NCBI GenBank assembly: GCA_016707895.1
Contig: JADJGV010000001.1
Coordinates: 62,001-126,000 of the forward strand
Length of the DNA: 64,000 nucleotides
Direction: 5' to 3'
From: Myxococcales bacterium
GTDB taxonomy: Bacteria > Myxococcota_A > Polyangia > Haliangiales > Haliangiaceae
A model generated the notes under the pieces. The model saw only the letters and a list, made by a program, of their open reading frames with translations. It had not been told where the DNA came from and searched no databases. Positions 1 to 10,365 of the stretch are shown one piece after another (position 1 is the stretch's first letter; each line of letters opens with the position of its first letter). The translations under genes and the position numbers were made by a program.

Positions 1-1
1 G

Positions 2-283
2 CCGTGGCCGCCGCCGCGCGACGCCACCTGGGCCCTGCTCTACCTGGCGCTGATGGGCTCGATCGTCACGTTCGCGGCGTGGCTGTGGCTGCTTCAGCGA
101 CTCTCGCTCATGGCGTCGAGCACGCTGGTGCTGGTGCTGCCGGTGGTGGCGCTGTTCGTCGACGCGATCTGGGAGCGCGAGCTGCGGGCCGGGCCGCGCA
201 CCTACCTCGGCAGCGCGGTGGTGTTCGCCGGCCTGGCGGTGGCGCTGTTCGCGACGACGCGGCGCGGCAGACCGCGCGTATAG
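2..283 (+). CDS. EamA/DMT-family permease, C-terminal fragment
   Basis: The reading frame is open from the left edge, so the N-terminus is missing. The visible 93 residues give two or three hydrophobic helices (around residues 16-32, 38-54 and 70-84) separated by short charged loops, with an internal AGPRTYLGSAVVFAGL stretch. This matches the last repeat of EamA drug/metabolite transporters, inner-membrane carriers usually of about 290-300 residues. The substrate cannot be told from this fragment. It stops 8 bases before the next gene, so the two may be cotranscribed by chance of packing. Family assignment is fairly safe, specific function unknown. Confidence 0.7.
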   Translation, partial: PWPPPRDATWALLYLALMGSIVTFAAWLWLLQRLSLMASSTLVLVLPVVALFVDAIWERELRAGPRTYLGSAVVFAGLAVALFATTRRGRPRV

Positions 284-291
284 TAGCGGCG

Positions 292-2307
292 ATGTCGTCG
301 CCCCCCGGCTCGTACCAGCTCACCGACGCGACCGGCGCTCCCAGCCGCGACGCGCCGTGGATCTTCCGCACCTACGCGGGCCACTCCAGCCCGAAGGCCT
401 CGAACGCGCTCTACCGCGCCGGCCTCGAGCGCGGCCAGACCGGCCTGTCGATCGCGTTCGACCTGCCGACCCAGTGCGGCTACTCGTCGGACGCGCCGAT
501 CGCGCGCCCCGAGGTCGGCAAGGTCGGCGTGCCGATCAACTCGCTCGACGACTTCCACCTCTTGTTCGACGGCATCCCGCTCGAGCGGATGAACACGTCG
601 ATGACGATCAACGGCACCGCGATGTGGCTGCTCGCGCTGTACGTGGCGCTGGCCCGCGAGCGCGGCGTCGCCGAGGCCAAGCTGCGCGGCACGATCCAGA
701 ACGACATCGTCAAGGAGTACCTGGCGCGCGGCACGTACATCTTCCCGCCCGAGCACTCGCTGCGGTTGATCGCCGAGACCTACGAGTACTGCGTCGACCG
801 CCTGCCCGAGTGGAACCCGTCGAACGTCTGCAGCTACCACCTGCAGGAGGCCGGCGCGACGCCGGTGCAGGAGGTCGGGTTCGCGCTGGCCACCGCGGTC
901 GGGCTGCTCGATCGGATCAAGGCCCGGGGCCGCATCGACGCCGCCGCGGTCGCGCGCTGCGTCGGCCGGCTGTCGTTCTTCGTCAACAGCGGCATCCGCT
1001 TCGTCGAGGAGATGTGCAAGATGCGGGCGTTCGCGGAGCTGTGGGACGAGCTCACCCGCGAGCGCTACGGCGTCACCGACCCCAAGCTGCGGCTGTTCCG
1101 CTACGGCGTGCAGGTCAACTCGCTGGGCCTGACCGAGCCCCAGCCCGAGAACAACGCGTGGCGGATCCTGCTCGAGGCGCTGGGCGTGACCTTGTCGCGC
1201 AAGGCCCGGTGCCGGGCGCTGCAGCTGCCGGCGTGGAACGAGGCGATGTCGCTGCCGCGGCCGTGGGATCAGCAGTGGGCGCTGCGCCTGCAGCAGATCC
1301 TCGCCTACGAGACCGACCTGCTCGAGTACCCCGACCTGTTCGACGGCAACCCGGCGATCGCGGGCAAGACCGCGAGCATCGTCGCCGGCGCGCGCGCCGA
1401 GCTCGACCGCATCATCGCGATGGGCGGCGTGCAGGCCGCGGTCGACGCCGGCTACATGAAGCAGGCGCTGGTGCGATCGATGACCGAGCGGATGGCCCGC
1501 ATCGGCAGCGGCGCGCAGGTGGTGGTCGGCGTCAACGCGTGGACCGACGGCCTGCCCTCGCCGCTCACCGGCGGCGACGACGGCGGCCGGTTCTCGGCCG
1601 ATCCGGCGGCGGTCGACGACGCGCTCGCCGCGCTGGCGGCGACCAAGGCCCGCCGCGATCCGGCGCGGGTGGCCGCGGCCCTGGCCGACCTGACCGCGGC
1701 GGCCAAGCGCGGCGACAACCTGATGGAGCCGTCGATCGCGTGCGCGCTGGCGCGGGTGACCACCGGCGAGTGGGCCGACGCGCTGCGCGCGGTGTTCGGC
1801 GAGTACCGCGCGATCACCGGCGTCGAGGGCCAGTCGCTCGAGCTGCCGCCGGCCCAGGCCGCGGCGCTGCGGGCCCGGGTCGAGGCGTTCGCCGCCGCCC
1901 ACGGCCGGCGGCCGCGGCTGGTGGTCGGCAAGCCCGGCCTCGACGGCCACTCCAACGGCGCCGAGGTGATCGCGGTGGCGGCGCGCCACGCCGGCTGGGA
2001 CGTGATCTACGCCGGCATCCGGCTGGCGCCCGACGACATCGCGGTCAGCGCGGTCGAGGAGGACGCCGACCTGGTCGGGGTGTCGATCCTGTCGGGCTCG
2101 CACCTCGAGCTGACGGCGCAGGTGATCGACGGGCTGCGCGCCCGCGGCGGCGGCGACATCCCGGTGGTGGTCGGCGGCATCGTGCCCAAGCCCGACGTCG
2201 CGCGGCTCGAGGCGCTGGGCGTGCGCGCGGTGTTCACGCCGGCCGACTACGACCTGGCCCAGGTGATGAGCCGCATGCTCGACGTCGTCGAGGGCGCCGC
2301 GGCATGA
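292..2307 (+). CDS. meaA: MeaA/ethylmalonyl-CoA mutase-type B12 enzyme
   Basis: Coenzyme B12-dependent acyl-CoA mutase of 671 residues that carries substrate-binding and B12 domains in one chain. The N-terminal half has the family signature FRTYAGHSS and GLSIAFDLPTQCGY of the TIM-barrel catalytic domain. The C-terminal domain carries the cobalamin motif D551-x-H553-x-x-G556 (LDGHSNG). Length and wording (QLPAWNEAMSLPRPWDQQW, EYPDLFDG) fit MeaA/Ecm better than the longer methylmalonyl-CoA mutase large subunit. Known Ecm converts ethylmalonyl-CoA to methylsuccinyl-CoA in C2 assimilation. The start was taken at the ATG just after the permease stop, because upstream residues in this frame are low-complexity. 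It overlaps meaB by 4 bases. Methylmalonyl- or another branched acyl-CoA specificity cannot be excluded. Confidence 0.85.
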   Translation: MSSPPGSYQLTDATGAPSRDAPWIFRTYAGHSSPKASNALYRAGLERGQTGLSIAFDLPTQCGYSSDAPIARPEVGKVGVPINSLDDFHLLFDGIPLERMNTSMTINGTAMWLLALYVALARERGVAEAKLRGTIQNDIVKEYLARGTYIFPPEHSLRLIAETYEYCVDRLPEWNPSNVCSYHLQEAGATPVQEVGFALATAVGLLDRIKARGRIDAAAVARCVGRLSFFVNSGIRFVEEMCKMRAFAELWDELTRERYGVTDPKLRLFRYGVQVNSLGLTEPQPENNAWRILLEALGVTLSRKARCRALQLPAWNEAMSLPRPWDQQWALRLQQILAYETDLLEYPDLFDGNPAIAGKTASIVAGARAELDRIIAMGGVQAAVDAGYMKQALVRSMTERMARIGSGAQVVVGVNAWTDGLPSPLTGGDDGGRFSADPAAVDDALAALAATKARRDPARVAAALADLTAAAKRGDNLMEPSIACALARVTTGEWADALRAVFGEYRAITGVEGQSLELPPAQAAALRARVEAFAAAHGRRPRLVVGKPGLDGHSNGAEVIAVAARHAGWDVIYAGIRLAPDDIAVSAVEEDADLVGVSILSGSHLELTAQVIDGLRARGGGDIPVVVGGIVPKPDVARLEALGVRAVFTPADYDLAQVMSRMLDVVEGAAA

Positions 2308-3239
2308 CCGACGCCGCGCTGTGCGCCGCCGCGCGCCACGGCGACAAGCGCGCGATCGCCCGGCTGGTGTCGGCGTTCGAGGATCCGCGGCCCCAGGCGG
2401 CGCCGCGGCGCGCGGCGATCCTGGCGGCGCTGGCCGATCGGCCGATCGGCCGGGTGGTCGGCCTGACCGGCGCGCCCGGCGTCGGCAAGTCGACGCTGGT
2501 CGGCGCGCTGGCCGGCGCGCTGCTGACCGCCGGCGAGCGCAACGTCGGTGTGGTCGCGGTCGATCCGTCGAGCCCGCTGACCGGCGGCGCGCTGCTGGGC
2601 GATCGCACCCGGGTGCGGTTCGCCGGCGACGATCCGCGGCTGTACTTCCGCAGCCAGGCCTCGGGCGCGATCGCCGGCGGCGTCGCCCGCGCCACCCACC
2701 AGGTGTGCCGGCTCTTGACCCGGCTGTTCGCGACGGTGATCGTCGAGACGGTCGGCGTGGGCCAGGGTGAGATCGAGATCGTGCGCATCGCCGACACGAC
2801 CTGGCTGGTGGTGCAGCCGCACGGCGGCGACGCGATCCAGTTCCTCAAGGCGGGCGTGATGGAGGTGCCCGACGGCTTCGTGATCAGCAAGGGCGACCTC
2901 GGCAGCGCGGCCGGCGCCACCGCGGCGACCCTGACCGCGGCGCTGCGGCTGGGCGCGGCGGCGCGGCCGGTGATCGTGACCTCGGCGGTGACCGGCGCCG
3001 GCGTCGCCGAGCTGGCCGCCGCGATCGCCGCCGGGCCGCGCGGCCGGCTGATCGATCGCGAGCCGTACCTGTTCGAGCGCTGGGTCGCCGACGAGTACGG
3101 CCGGGCCGGCCTGCGGCGCCTGGCCGCGGCCGCGCCGTCGACCGCGGCGTACCTGGCCGCCGGCGGCGGGCTCGATGGCGCCCAGCTCGCGTTCGTCGCC
3201 GCCGAGGCTTGCCGCGACGGCGATCCGGACCCAGCGTAA
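2304..3239 (+). CDS. meaB: MeaB-type GTPase chaperone of the B12 mutase
   Basis: G3E P-loop GTPase of 311 residues, the usual size for MeaB/ArgK. The Walker A motif GAPGVGKST is at residues 56-64, followed by VVAVDPSSPLTGGALLGDR and VETVGVGQGE, both typical of the family. MeaB-type proteins load and protect the cobalamin cofactor of an acyl-CoA mutase and help eject inactivated cofactor. The start ATG overlaps the mutase stop (ATGA), so translation is probably coupled. This pairing supports the mutase assignment. High confidence in family; the partner is inferred from position. Confidence 0.92.
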   Translation: MTDAALCAAARHGDKRAIARLVSAFEDPRPQAAPRRAAILAALADRPIGRVVGLTGAPGVGKSTLVGALAGALLTAGERNVGVVAVDPSSPLTGGALLGDRTRVRFAGDDPRLYFRSQASGAIAGGVARATHQVCRLLTRLFATVIVETVGVGQGEIEIVRIADTTWLVVQPHGGDAIQFLKAGVMEVPDGFVISKGDLGSAAGATAATLTAALRLGAAARPVIVTSAVTGAGVAELAAAIAAGPRGRLIDREPYLFERWVADEYGRAGLRRLAAAAPSTAAYLAAGGGLDGAQLAFVAAEACRDGDPDPA

Positions 3240-3243
3240 GCCC

Positions 3244-4086
3244 ATGACCGATCCCACCGGCGCCGTCTCCCACGCCACCGACGCCGACTTCGCCGCCACC
3301 GTGCTGGCGCGCTCGCAGGCGGAGCCGGTGCTGGTCGACTTCTGGGCCGCCTGGTGCGGGCCGTGCCGCGCGCTGGGCCCGGTGCTCGAGCGCATCGCCG
3401 CCAGCGAGGCCGGGCGGGTCGCGGTGGTCAAGCTCGACACCGACGCCAACCCCGAGGTCGCCCGCCGCTACGAGATCAGCAGCATCCCGGCGGTCAAGCT
3501 GTTCCACCGCGGCGAGGTGGTGGCCGAGTTCGTCGGCGCGCTGCCCGAGCCGCAGATCCGGGCGTTCCTCGACGAGCACGTGCCCAGCGAGGCCGGCGAG
3601 CGCGCCCACGACGCCGCCCACGCGCTGGCGCTCGGCGATCTGGCCGACGCGCGGGCCCACGCCGAGGCCGCGCTGGCCGCGAGCCCGCCGGCCGCCGCCG
3701 CCGCGACCGCCCACGCCGTGCTGGCCCGTTGCGCGCTCGCGGCCGGCGACGTCGACGGCGCGGCCCGTCACGCCGCCGCGGTGCCGGTGACCGCGCCCGA
3801 GGCCGACGTCGCCGAGGCCATCGGCGAGCTGGCGGCGCTGGCCGCGACCACCGCCGCCGATCGCGGCGACGGCGCCGAGCCCGCCGCGCGGTTCGCCCGG
3901 GCGATCGATCAGGTGGTGCGCGGCGACGTCCCCGGCGGGCTCGAGGGCCTGCTGGCGCTGGTCGCCGATCACCGACGGTGGAACGACGAAGCCGCCCGCA
4001 AGGCGATGCTGGTGGTGTTCCGGGTCATCGGCCTGCGCAGCGAGACGTCCGACGGCTTCCGCCGGCGGCTGTCGATGGTGCTGTGA
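3244..4086 (+). CDS. Thioredoxin with C-terminal helical repeats (CnoX/YbbN-like)
   Basis: 280 residues. The N-terminal 105 residues form a thioredoxin fold with the active site WCGPC (C38, C41) and the cis-proline segment SSIPAVKLF. The remaining 170 residues are alanine-rich helices resembling tetratricopeptide repeats, ending in a region like the YbbN/CnoX C-terminus. Known CnoX proteins combine holdase activity with redox protection of folding substrates in the cytoplasm; no signal peptide is visible. E. coli CnoX has SXXC, whereas this protein keeps both cysteines, so it may be a real oxidoreductase. It starts 4 bases after meaB and could be in the same operon. Confidence 0.88.
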   Translation: MTDPTGAVSHATDADFAATVLARSQAEPVLVDFWAAWCGPCRALGPVLERIAASEAGRVAVVKLDTDANPEVARRYEISSIPAVKLFHRGEVVAEFVGALPEPQIRAFLDEHVPSEAGERAHDAAHALALGDLADARAHAEAALAASPPAAAAATAHAVLARCALAAGDVDGAARHAAAVPVTAPEADVAEAIGELAALAATTAADRGDGAEPAARFARAIDQVVRGDVPGGLEGLLALVADHRRWNDEAARKAMLVVFRVIGLRSETSDGFRRRLSMVL

Positions 4087-4103
4087 AGCGGCACGAGGGC
4101 ATA

Positions 4104-4143
4104 GGCATTATACTTCGCATCGCCAGGCATGCTTGGCATTATA
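4104..4143. promoter_or_regulatory. Direct repeat plus palindrome upstream of boxB
   Basis: The 185-base gap before boxB contains GGCATTATA twice (4104-4112 and 4135-4143, 31 bases or three helical turns apart). Between them lies the near-perfect palindrome CCAGGCATGCTTGG (4123-4136). These A/T-rich words stand out in a very GC-rich background. They could be operator half-sites or -10-like elements for boxB. No regulator gene is adjacent, so assignment is inference. Confidence 0.4.
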
Positions 4144-4271
4144 GTTCTTGTCGCTGATCAAGTGCGCGCGGGCTTTTCGCGGCGCCGCGTGGCGCGCGCG
4201 GCCCGCTCGCAAGTCCTGCGCGAAATCGGCGTCACCGACTCGGCGCCGATCTTGCTGACCACGCGCCCTCA

Positions 4272-5693
<1,422 letters not shown>

Positions 5694-6083
5694 TCAGCGC
5701 GCCGTGACGCGCCCCTCCAGCGTGTTCGACGGGTGGTCGGCCTCGTCGACCACGCCGAGCGTGAGCACGTAGTCGCCGGTGGTCGGCGGCGCCAGCACGA
5801 CCGACCAGTTGATGGTACCGGCGGTCACGCCGGCGGCCGCCGCGACCGGCGTGACCGGCCCTGGCACGAGCGCGCCGCCCGGCGGCGTGATCGACACCGA
5901 CAGGTTGGTGATGTCGCCGTCGGCGTCCGCGAACGCGAACGTGCCGCTGACGGTGGTCGTCGCGCCGACCGCGATCTCGGTCGGGGCGATGGTCAGCGCC
6001 GAGACGGTCGGCGCCTCGCCGTCGCCATCGGTGCAAGCGGGCATGAGGAGGAGGGCGAGGAGCGCGGGGCGGAGGTTGGGCAC
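5694..6083 (-). CDS. Small lipoprotein with Ig/PKD-like domain
   Basis: 129 residues. The N-terminus is a lipoprotein signal with lipobox LMPAC followed by an acidic TDGDGEAP linker. The rest looks like one beta-sandwich domain (alternating hydrophobics, ADGTFAFADADGD-like acidic turn, GDYVLTLGVVDEA end), similar to bacterial Ig/cadherin-like modules. Predicted to be anchored in the outer or inner membrane. No specific function can be given. It reads toward boxB and ends exactly where boxB ends. Confidence 0.7.
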   Translation of the reverse strand: MPNLRPALLALLLMPACTDGDGEAPTVSALTIAPTEIAVGATTTVSGTFAFADADGDITNLSVSITPPGGALVPGPVTPVAAAAGVTAGTINWSVVLAPPTTGDYVLTLGVVDEADHPSNTLEGRVTAR

Positions 6084-6122
6084 GCACCATGGACCGCCCG
6101 CGACGGCCGCCGGTTGCCCGGC

Positions 6123-6895
6123 TCAAGCCGTCGGCAGGCGCAGCACCAGCTCGGCGCCCGGGCTGACCGTGCGCGGGAGCAGCCCGCCGCCCATCGCGGT
6201 GGCGAGCGCGCCGGACAGCGCGAGGCCGAGGCCGAGGCCGGGCGGCGCGTCGTCGCCGGCGGCGCGGCGGAACGCCTGGAAGCGGCCGCGGCGCAGCGCC
6301 GCCGGCAGGCCGGGCCCGCGATCGCGCACGGCGATCTCGACCGCGCCGTCGACCTCGGCGACCGACACGGTGATCGTGCGATCGGCGGCGCCGCGCGCGT
6401 ACTTCTCGGCGTTGTCGAGCAAGTTGCCGACGATGCGCGCCACGGCGTCGCGATCGAGGCGCGCGGTCGCCGCGGCGGGCGCGACCAGCTCGACGGTGGC
6501 GCCGGCGCGCTCGAGCCCCGGCCGGGCGCGCTCGATCGCGTCGGCCACCGCGGCCACCGCGTCGCCGAGCCAGGGCGCACCGCCAGCGCGCCGCGCTCGA
6601 GCTGCGACACGCCCATCACGTTGGCCACCACCCGGCCCAGGCGCGCGGCCTCGACCGAGATGCGGTGGGCGTAGTCCTTGTGCTTGGCCGGATCGCCGAG
6701 CTCGTCGGCCAGCATGTCGCCGTAGAGCTGGATGCCGGCCAGCGGCGTGCGCAGCTCGTGGGCCGCGGCGGCGGCGAAGCGCGCGCGCTCCTGGGCCAGG
6801 CGCTCGCTGCGCGCGGTGACGCCGACCACCAGCAGGCCGCACACGATCGCCAGCAGCGCCACCGGCACGAACTTGATCAAGAACCCGTCACGCAG
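6123..6895 (-). pseudogene. Truncated, frameshifted copy of the histidine kinase 3' part
   Basis: This stretch repeats the kinase region from the second membrane helix through HisKA to the end of the ATPase domain (matches 10490-11257). By eye about ten substitutions separate the copies. Near 6570 this copy lacks one base (GAGCCAGGGC against GAGCTCGGGG), which breaks the frame between HisKA and ATPase domain. The 5' end is cut at 6895, where an IS3 orfA fragment begins. It keeps what looks like the native kinase end (LRLPTA, stop 6123-6125), unlike the downstream copy. It is therefore almost certainly non-functional. Confidence 0.88.
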
Positions 6896-7119
6896 GCCCG
6901 CTCGTCGGTCGTGAGCCCGGTCTTGCCCTTGCTGCGATCGGCTTGCGCGTGCTTGACCCACCCGCTCAACGCCGAGGGCGTCAGGTCGAGATCGCGGGCC
7001 ACCTGGGCGACCGTCTTGCCCTCGTCCAGCACCAGCCGGACCGCCCCGGCCTTGAACTCATCCGCAAACTGCCGGCGCTTCCCCTGCCGGCCCGGTCCGC
7101 CGTCACGCTTGGTTTGCAT
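6896..7119 (-). pseudogene. IS3-family transposase OrfA remnant
   Basis: From ATG at 7119 the frame reads MQTKRDGGPGRQGKRRQF, then FADEFKAGAVRLVLDEG and VAQVARDLDLTPSALSGWV. This is the helix-turn-helix N-terminus of IS3-family OrfA. The alignment to the family holds up to about KTGLTTDERA, and then the frame runs straight into duplicated kinase DNA and stops within a few codons. No orfB and no opposite IS end are present. It marks the left junction of the island and is a broken element, not a live transposon. Confidence 0.85.
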
Positions 7120-7208
7120 CTTGGACACAGTACTCGCCTCTCGGGAGGTGTCCACGGGAGTGGATCAAGCTCAAAGTATGATCGGCCCACTATGCGGCGG
7201 TCGAAGCA

Positions 7209-7220
7209 CTAGCTAGCTAG
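7209..7220. repeat. 12-bp perfect palindrome CTAGCTAGCTAG
   Basis: CTAGCTAGCTAG is its own reverse complement and is rare in DNA of this composition. It lies just outside the IS3 orfA remnant, in the 295-base gap before the subtilase gene, and may be an insertion target or joint. No duplicated copy was seen elsewhere in the window. Confidence 0.5.
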
Positions 7221-7283
7221 GACACCCGAGCGCGTGGCGGTTCCACACAACCCAAGCCCGCTCTCCTGCGTCGCATCCCCATC

Positions 7284-7306
7284 GCATCACCCCGCGCGGG
7301 TGATGC
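7284..7306. promoter_or_regulatory. Perfect hairpin upstream of the subtilase gene
   Basis: GCATCACCC (7284-7292), a five-base loop and GGGTGATGC (7298-7306) form a perfect 9-bp stem. No T-run follows, so it is not a standard terminator. It sits about 110 bases before the subtilase start and could be an operator or the end of an upstream transcript. The rest of 7120-7414 shows no gene. Confidence 0.4.
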
Positions 7307-7414
7307 GGCGACATGCCTCGGAGCATGAACGCGACCACAGCAGCTGGCACTTGCCCGCCGCCCACGTGGCCGCTATGGTTCCGAAATGCGCCACACGGCG
7401 AGCAGGAGATCTGC

Positions 7415-9625
7415 ATGAGGTCGGTTAGATCTAGTCTCCTGTTGGTCGGCGTTGTCACCGCAGGTGCCTCAGCCTGCGAAGGCCCTGGTAGCATTCGATT
7501 TCAACCTGAGCGGCGACCGCCGCCGTCTCATGTGGCGGTGCCGTTGGACCGAGGGGTCGCCGGAGAACTCCTTCGCGCGCATCTCCGCCACGGTGAGGCA
7601 CTTCAAGAGGTCGTCCCTTGGGCGCTGCCGGCGTCTGACCGAAGCATCGCTGTTGGCGTTGCGTATTCCCAGGGCAACGCCCGCAGGTTCGAGGTAGACG
7701 AACTCGGGACACCAGTCGTTCTAGAAGACATCCTCGCCGCGGAAGATCTCGCCATCCGCGCGATTCGCGGCAAGATGACCGCCGCCCTCGACGAACGGCA
7801 GCGCGGGCTGCGAGATGACGACCCGATCGACTTCGACATTGCGCTCGCCGCTACGCTCGAATACCCGCAGCGGCCATACAACGGTGACAATCTCCAGGTC
7901 TCGCGTGCCGACTTCGAGGCCGACATCTTGGCCCGACGCGCACGCAACCGAGCGACTCTCGCAGCGCTGAAGGCGCCTCTCATGGCGTGGCTGTACGAAA
8001 ACGGAGCAGCCGTCGACGATCTAGAAAATCTGCCAATGATCTCGGTGCATGGCACAGCGGCGCTGCTGCGCGATGCCCGCCTCGAACATGCAGACGTCGC
8101 TTCAGTAGGCCTCCCGGATACCGGCCCCGTTACGTTGCTCGGCCATGCCGGACACGCGTCGATGCGCCAGAGTTCGTTCACAGGCGGCATGTGTGGCGGC
8201 CCATGCAATGGCGGAGGACTTGGCGTCGGGATTTGGGAGAAAGGCAGCAACGAGGGACCTTTTTACGCGCAGATCGCGACGAACAACTTGCGACTCGGCG
8301 CGGCGGCGCCTGATGACTACTTCACCCCTCCCAGCACGTGCACAACCGACAACGCTTGTCCACCTTCTAATGCACTGGAAGTCTACCGATGCTCTACGCT
8401 CCTTGGAAAGTGCGTCAACGAGCACAAGTCACTGGTGGCAGCCATGCTCGGCATGCAGGGCTCCTACACTTACCCGAGTGCTATCCCTGGGCTTGGCGGG
8501 CTGTCATTCCCGGAGCCTGGCGCGTCCGGTCTTGTGCGTTTCGTGGCAAACGACAACAGTTCAGTGGGCCTCAATTGGTACCTGGCCAAACCTAGCGTCC
8601 ACCTAAACCGCAGCGTTGACGGAGGCAGCGGCGGCACCGCCTTCGCGACGAACTGGGCCGCGCGGTATGACACAGTTCTCGCCACTGTCGCCGCCGGCAA
8701 CGACGGGACCGAGACAGTCGGCAACGCTTTGTTCATCAATGCTCTCTCAGTCGGCGGCTATCGATATGAAACCTGGAACGACCTTGCGACCCATCGTCGC
8801 CACACGGCGTACTCCTCGTACCTGAACAACGCAACAGTATGGCCAGGCAACGAACGCCCCAACATCCTTGGACCGATGTCTCATTTCGATGGAGCCGCGG
8901 CAAACTCCGGCCTGAACATTCCGGTAATCACTGCTGCGGGCACCAACGCAATGGCGACCACGCGAGTCAACGGATACCAAGCCATTGGAACGAGCTTCGC
9001 GGCACCAGCGGTCTTAAGTGTAGCCATTCAAGCCCATCAGTACGCCGGACTATTCAGCAACTTATACTATCCCGTCGTTAGAAAGGCTGTGGTCATGGCC
9101 GCCAGTCGCGACTCGAACGCCGATGGCAGCATCACAAAGGGTTCCGTCTGGAGCAGTACACCAGACGGCGAAGACGGCGCAGGCCACCCTGACATGGCCC
9201 TCTTGAAAACCCTGCTTGACTCCAACGCCTACGCGTACGCTGTTGTCGACGATTCCATGTTCACATCGTGCGGAGTCAACTGTCGCTCATATCCACTTGG
9301 CACGGCCTCGGTCGGATTCAGGGGCAGACTGAAGGTCGCATTGGTCTGGAATGCATGCACAGTTTCGCAGAACACTCCCGCGACAGAGAGCCCGACCGAT
9401 TTCGATCTCGTCATTACACGACCCGCGTTCTGTGGCGGCACGCAGATTCAAAGTGCCTCCATCAACAACGAGGTCGAAATGATCTTTGACTCCTGCCTTC
9501 CAGTCAACGGTGCCCCGAGAGGAACCTATCAGTACGCGCTGGAGATTCGGATCAAGAACGGCGGAGCGATCAGCACCGGATGTGGGACATCAGAGCCTGT
9601 GGGGCTGGCGTGGAGCATCCAGTGA
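7415..9625 (+). CDS. Subtilisin-like (S8) secreted protease, island-borne
   Basis: 736 residues from ATG 7415, chosen because AGGAG lies 6 bases upstream and a signal sequence MRSVRSSLLLVGVVTAG follows, ending in a weak lipobox ASAC. The catalytic serine motif IGTSFAAP and the oxyanion motif AAGNDG are clear. The histidine is probably in NEHKSLVAAML. The expected aspartate strand reads VGIWEKGSN, giving Glu where Asp is usual, so activity needs testing. A roughly 200-residue N-terminal region with no recognised domain precedes the peptidase domain, and a beta-rich segment with cysteine pairs follows it. Codon use is less GC-biased than in the neighbours, as expected for acquired DNA. The stop overlaps the next gene (GTGA). 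Confidence 0.82.
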   Translation: MRSVRSSLLLVGVVTAGASACEGPGSIRFQPERRPPPSHVAVPLDRGVAGELLRAHLRHGEALQEVVPWALPASDRSIAVGVAYSQGNARRFEVDELGTPVVLEDILAAEDLAIRAIRGKMTAALDERQRGLRDDDPIDFDIALAATLEYPQRPYNGDNLQVSRADFEADILARRARNRATLAALKAPLMAWLYENGAAVDDLENLPMISVHGTAALLRDARLEHADVASVGLPDTGPVTLLGHAGHASMRQSSFTGGMCGGPCNGGGLGVGIWEKGSNEGPFYAQIATNNLRLGAAAPDDYFTPPSTCTTDNACPPSNALEVYRCSTLLGKCVNEHKSLVAAMLGMQGSYTYPSAIPGLGGLSFPEPGASGLVRFVANDNSSVGLNWYLAKPSVHLNRSVDGGSGGTAFATNWAARYDTVLATVAAGNDGTETVGNALFINALSVGGYRYETWNDLATHRRHTAYSSYLNNATVWPGNERPNILGPMSHFDGAAANSGLNIPVITAAGTNAMATTRVNGYQAIGTSFAAPAVLSVAIQAHQYAGLFSNLYYPVVRKAVVMAASRDSNADGSITKGSVWSSTPDGEDGAGHPDMALLKTLLDSNAYAYAVVDDSMFTSCGVNCRSYPLGTASVGFRGRLKVALVWNACTVSQNTPATESPTDFDLVITRPAFCGGTQIQSASINNEVEMIFDSCLPVNGAPRGTYQYALEIRIKNGGAISTGCGTSEPVGLAWSIQ

Positions 9626-10365
9626 CCCTTGCCCGCGCGTTGCTCGTCGTCAGCACTCTCGCGGCCTGTGGTGATGATGAGGCCGAGCGTTGCCGCTTTG
9701 ATGCACGAGACGATATTGTCTCGCTCGCGAGCTGGAACTGCGCGAACGCCCGCGTGATCGCGCAACGTGATGGGCAGGGGATGGTCGTGACGCAGGCGGA
9801 ACTGGACGCGTATCTTGACGTCTATGTGCGCGCCTTCGAGCCCTTGGCGCCCACACTCGGGTATCCCCCGCTGGCCGGCAGGTGGTGGTCCGATGTCGCG
9901 ATCGAAACCAATCGGCCCGAGCTTGTGAGGCCTTGGTCGATGGGGCAGCTGCCAACGGGGATTGCGGAACTGGACACGATCGTCAGCGCAGCCAGCATCG
10001 AGGTGGTCCACAAGGCGTCGGGCATCAACCTCTTCCTCCTCCGTTCGATGACACATGCCGTGATTCAGCAGAACCTCGCCCGCGCGATCAACGACCTCCG
10101 CCTCGCCGACGTGACGGCGATCACCGAGGAATTCCACTTCACCGAACCGGGCAGCGAGATCACATTCGAGGCGCGCCCGGGCGCCGCGTCGGTGCCCGTC
10201 CTGTTCCAGATCGGCTGGGGCGACTGCTTCGTTGACTGCGACGGTCAGCACTTCTGGCGCGTCGTGGTGACATCGACTGACGCAACCCTGACCGAAGAAT
10301 GGGGTGACCCGATCCCGCCAGCGGAACTCGCGGGCTACCGCAACGCGGTGGCCTTCCCGTACTGA
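9622..10365 (+). CDS. Lipoprotein of unknown function coupled to the subtilase
   Basis: 247 residues from GTG 9622, which overlaps the protease stop. This start gives a compact lipoprotein signal MTLARALLVVSTLAAC with lipobox LAAC followed by GDDEAE. The mature part has a central helical region (residues about 40-130) and a C-terminal beta-rich part with GWGDCFVDCDGQHFWRV, whose two cysteines may form a disulfide. I do not recognise a family. Tight coupling with the subtilase suggests a chaperone, inhibitor or substrate-presenting partner, but this is inference from position only. Confidence 0.75.
   Translation: MTLARALLVVSTLAACGDDEAERCRFDARDDIVSLASWNCANARVIAQRDGQGMVVTQAELDAYLDVYVRAFEPLAPTLGYPPLAGRWWSDVAIETNRPELVRPWSMGQLPTGIAELDTIVSAASIEVVHKASGINLFLLRSMTHAVIQQNLARAINDLRLADVTAITEEFHFTEPGSEITFEARPGAASVPVLFQIGWGDCFVDCDGQHFWRVVVTSTDATLTEEWGDPIPPAELAGYRNAVAFPY

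Noticed and set aside
202..2103. Long minus-strand open frame opposite the mutase gene
   Set aside because: Arg/Ala/Gly/Val-rich composition typical of antisense frames in very GC-rich genes; the plus strand is a clear enzyme.
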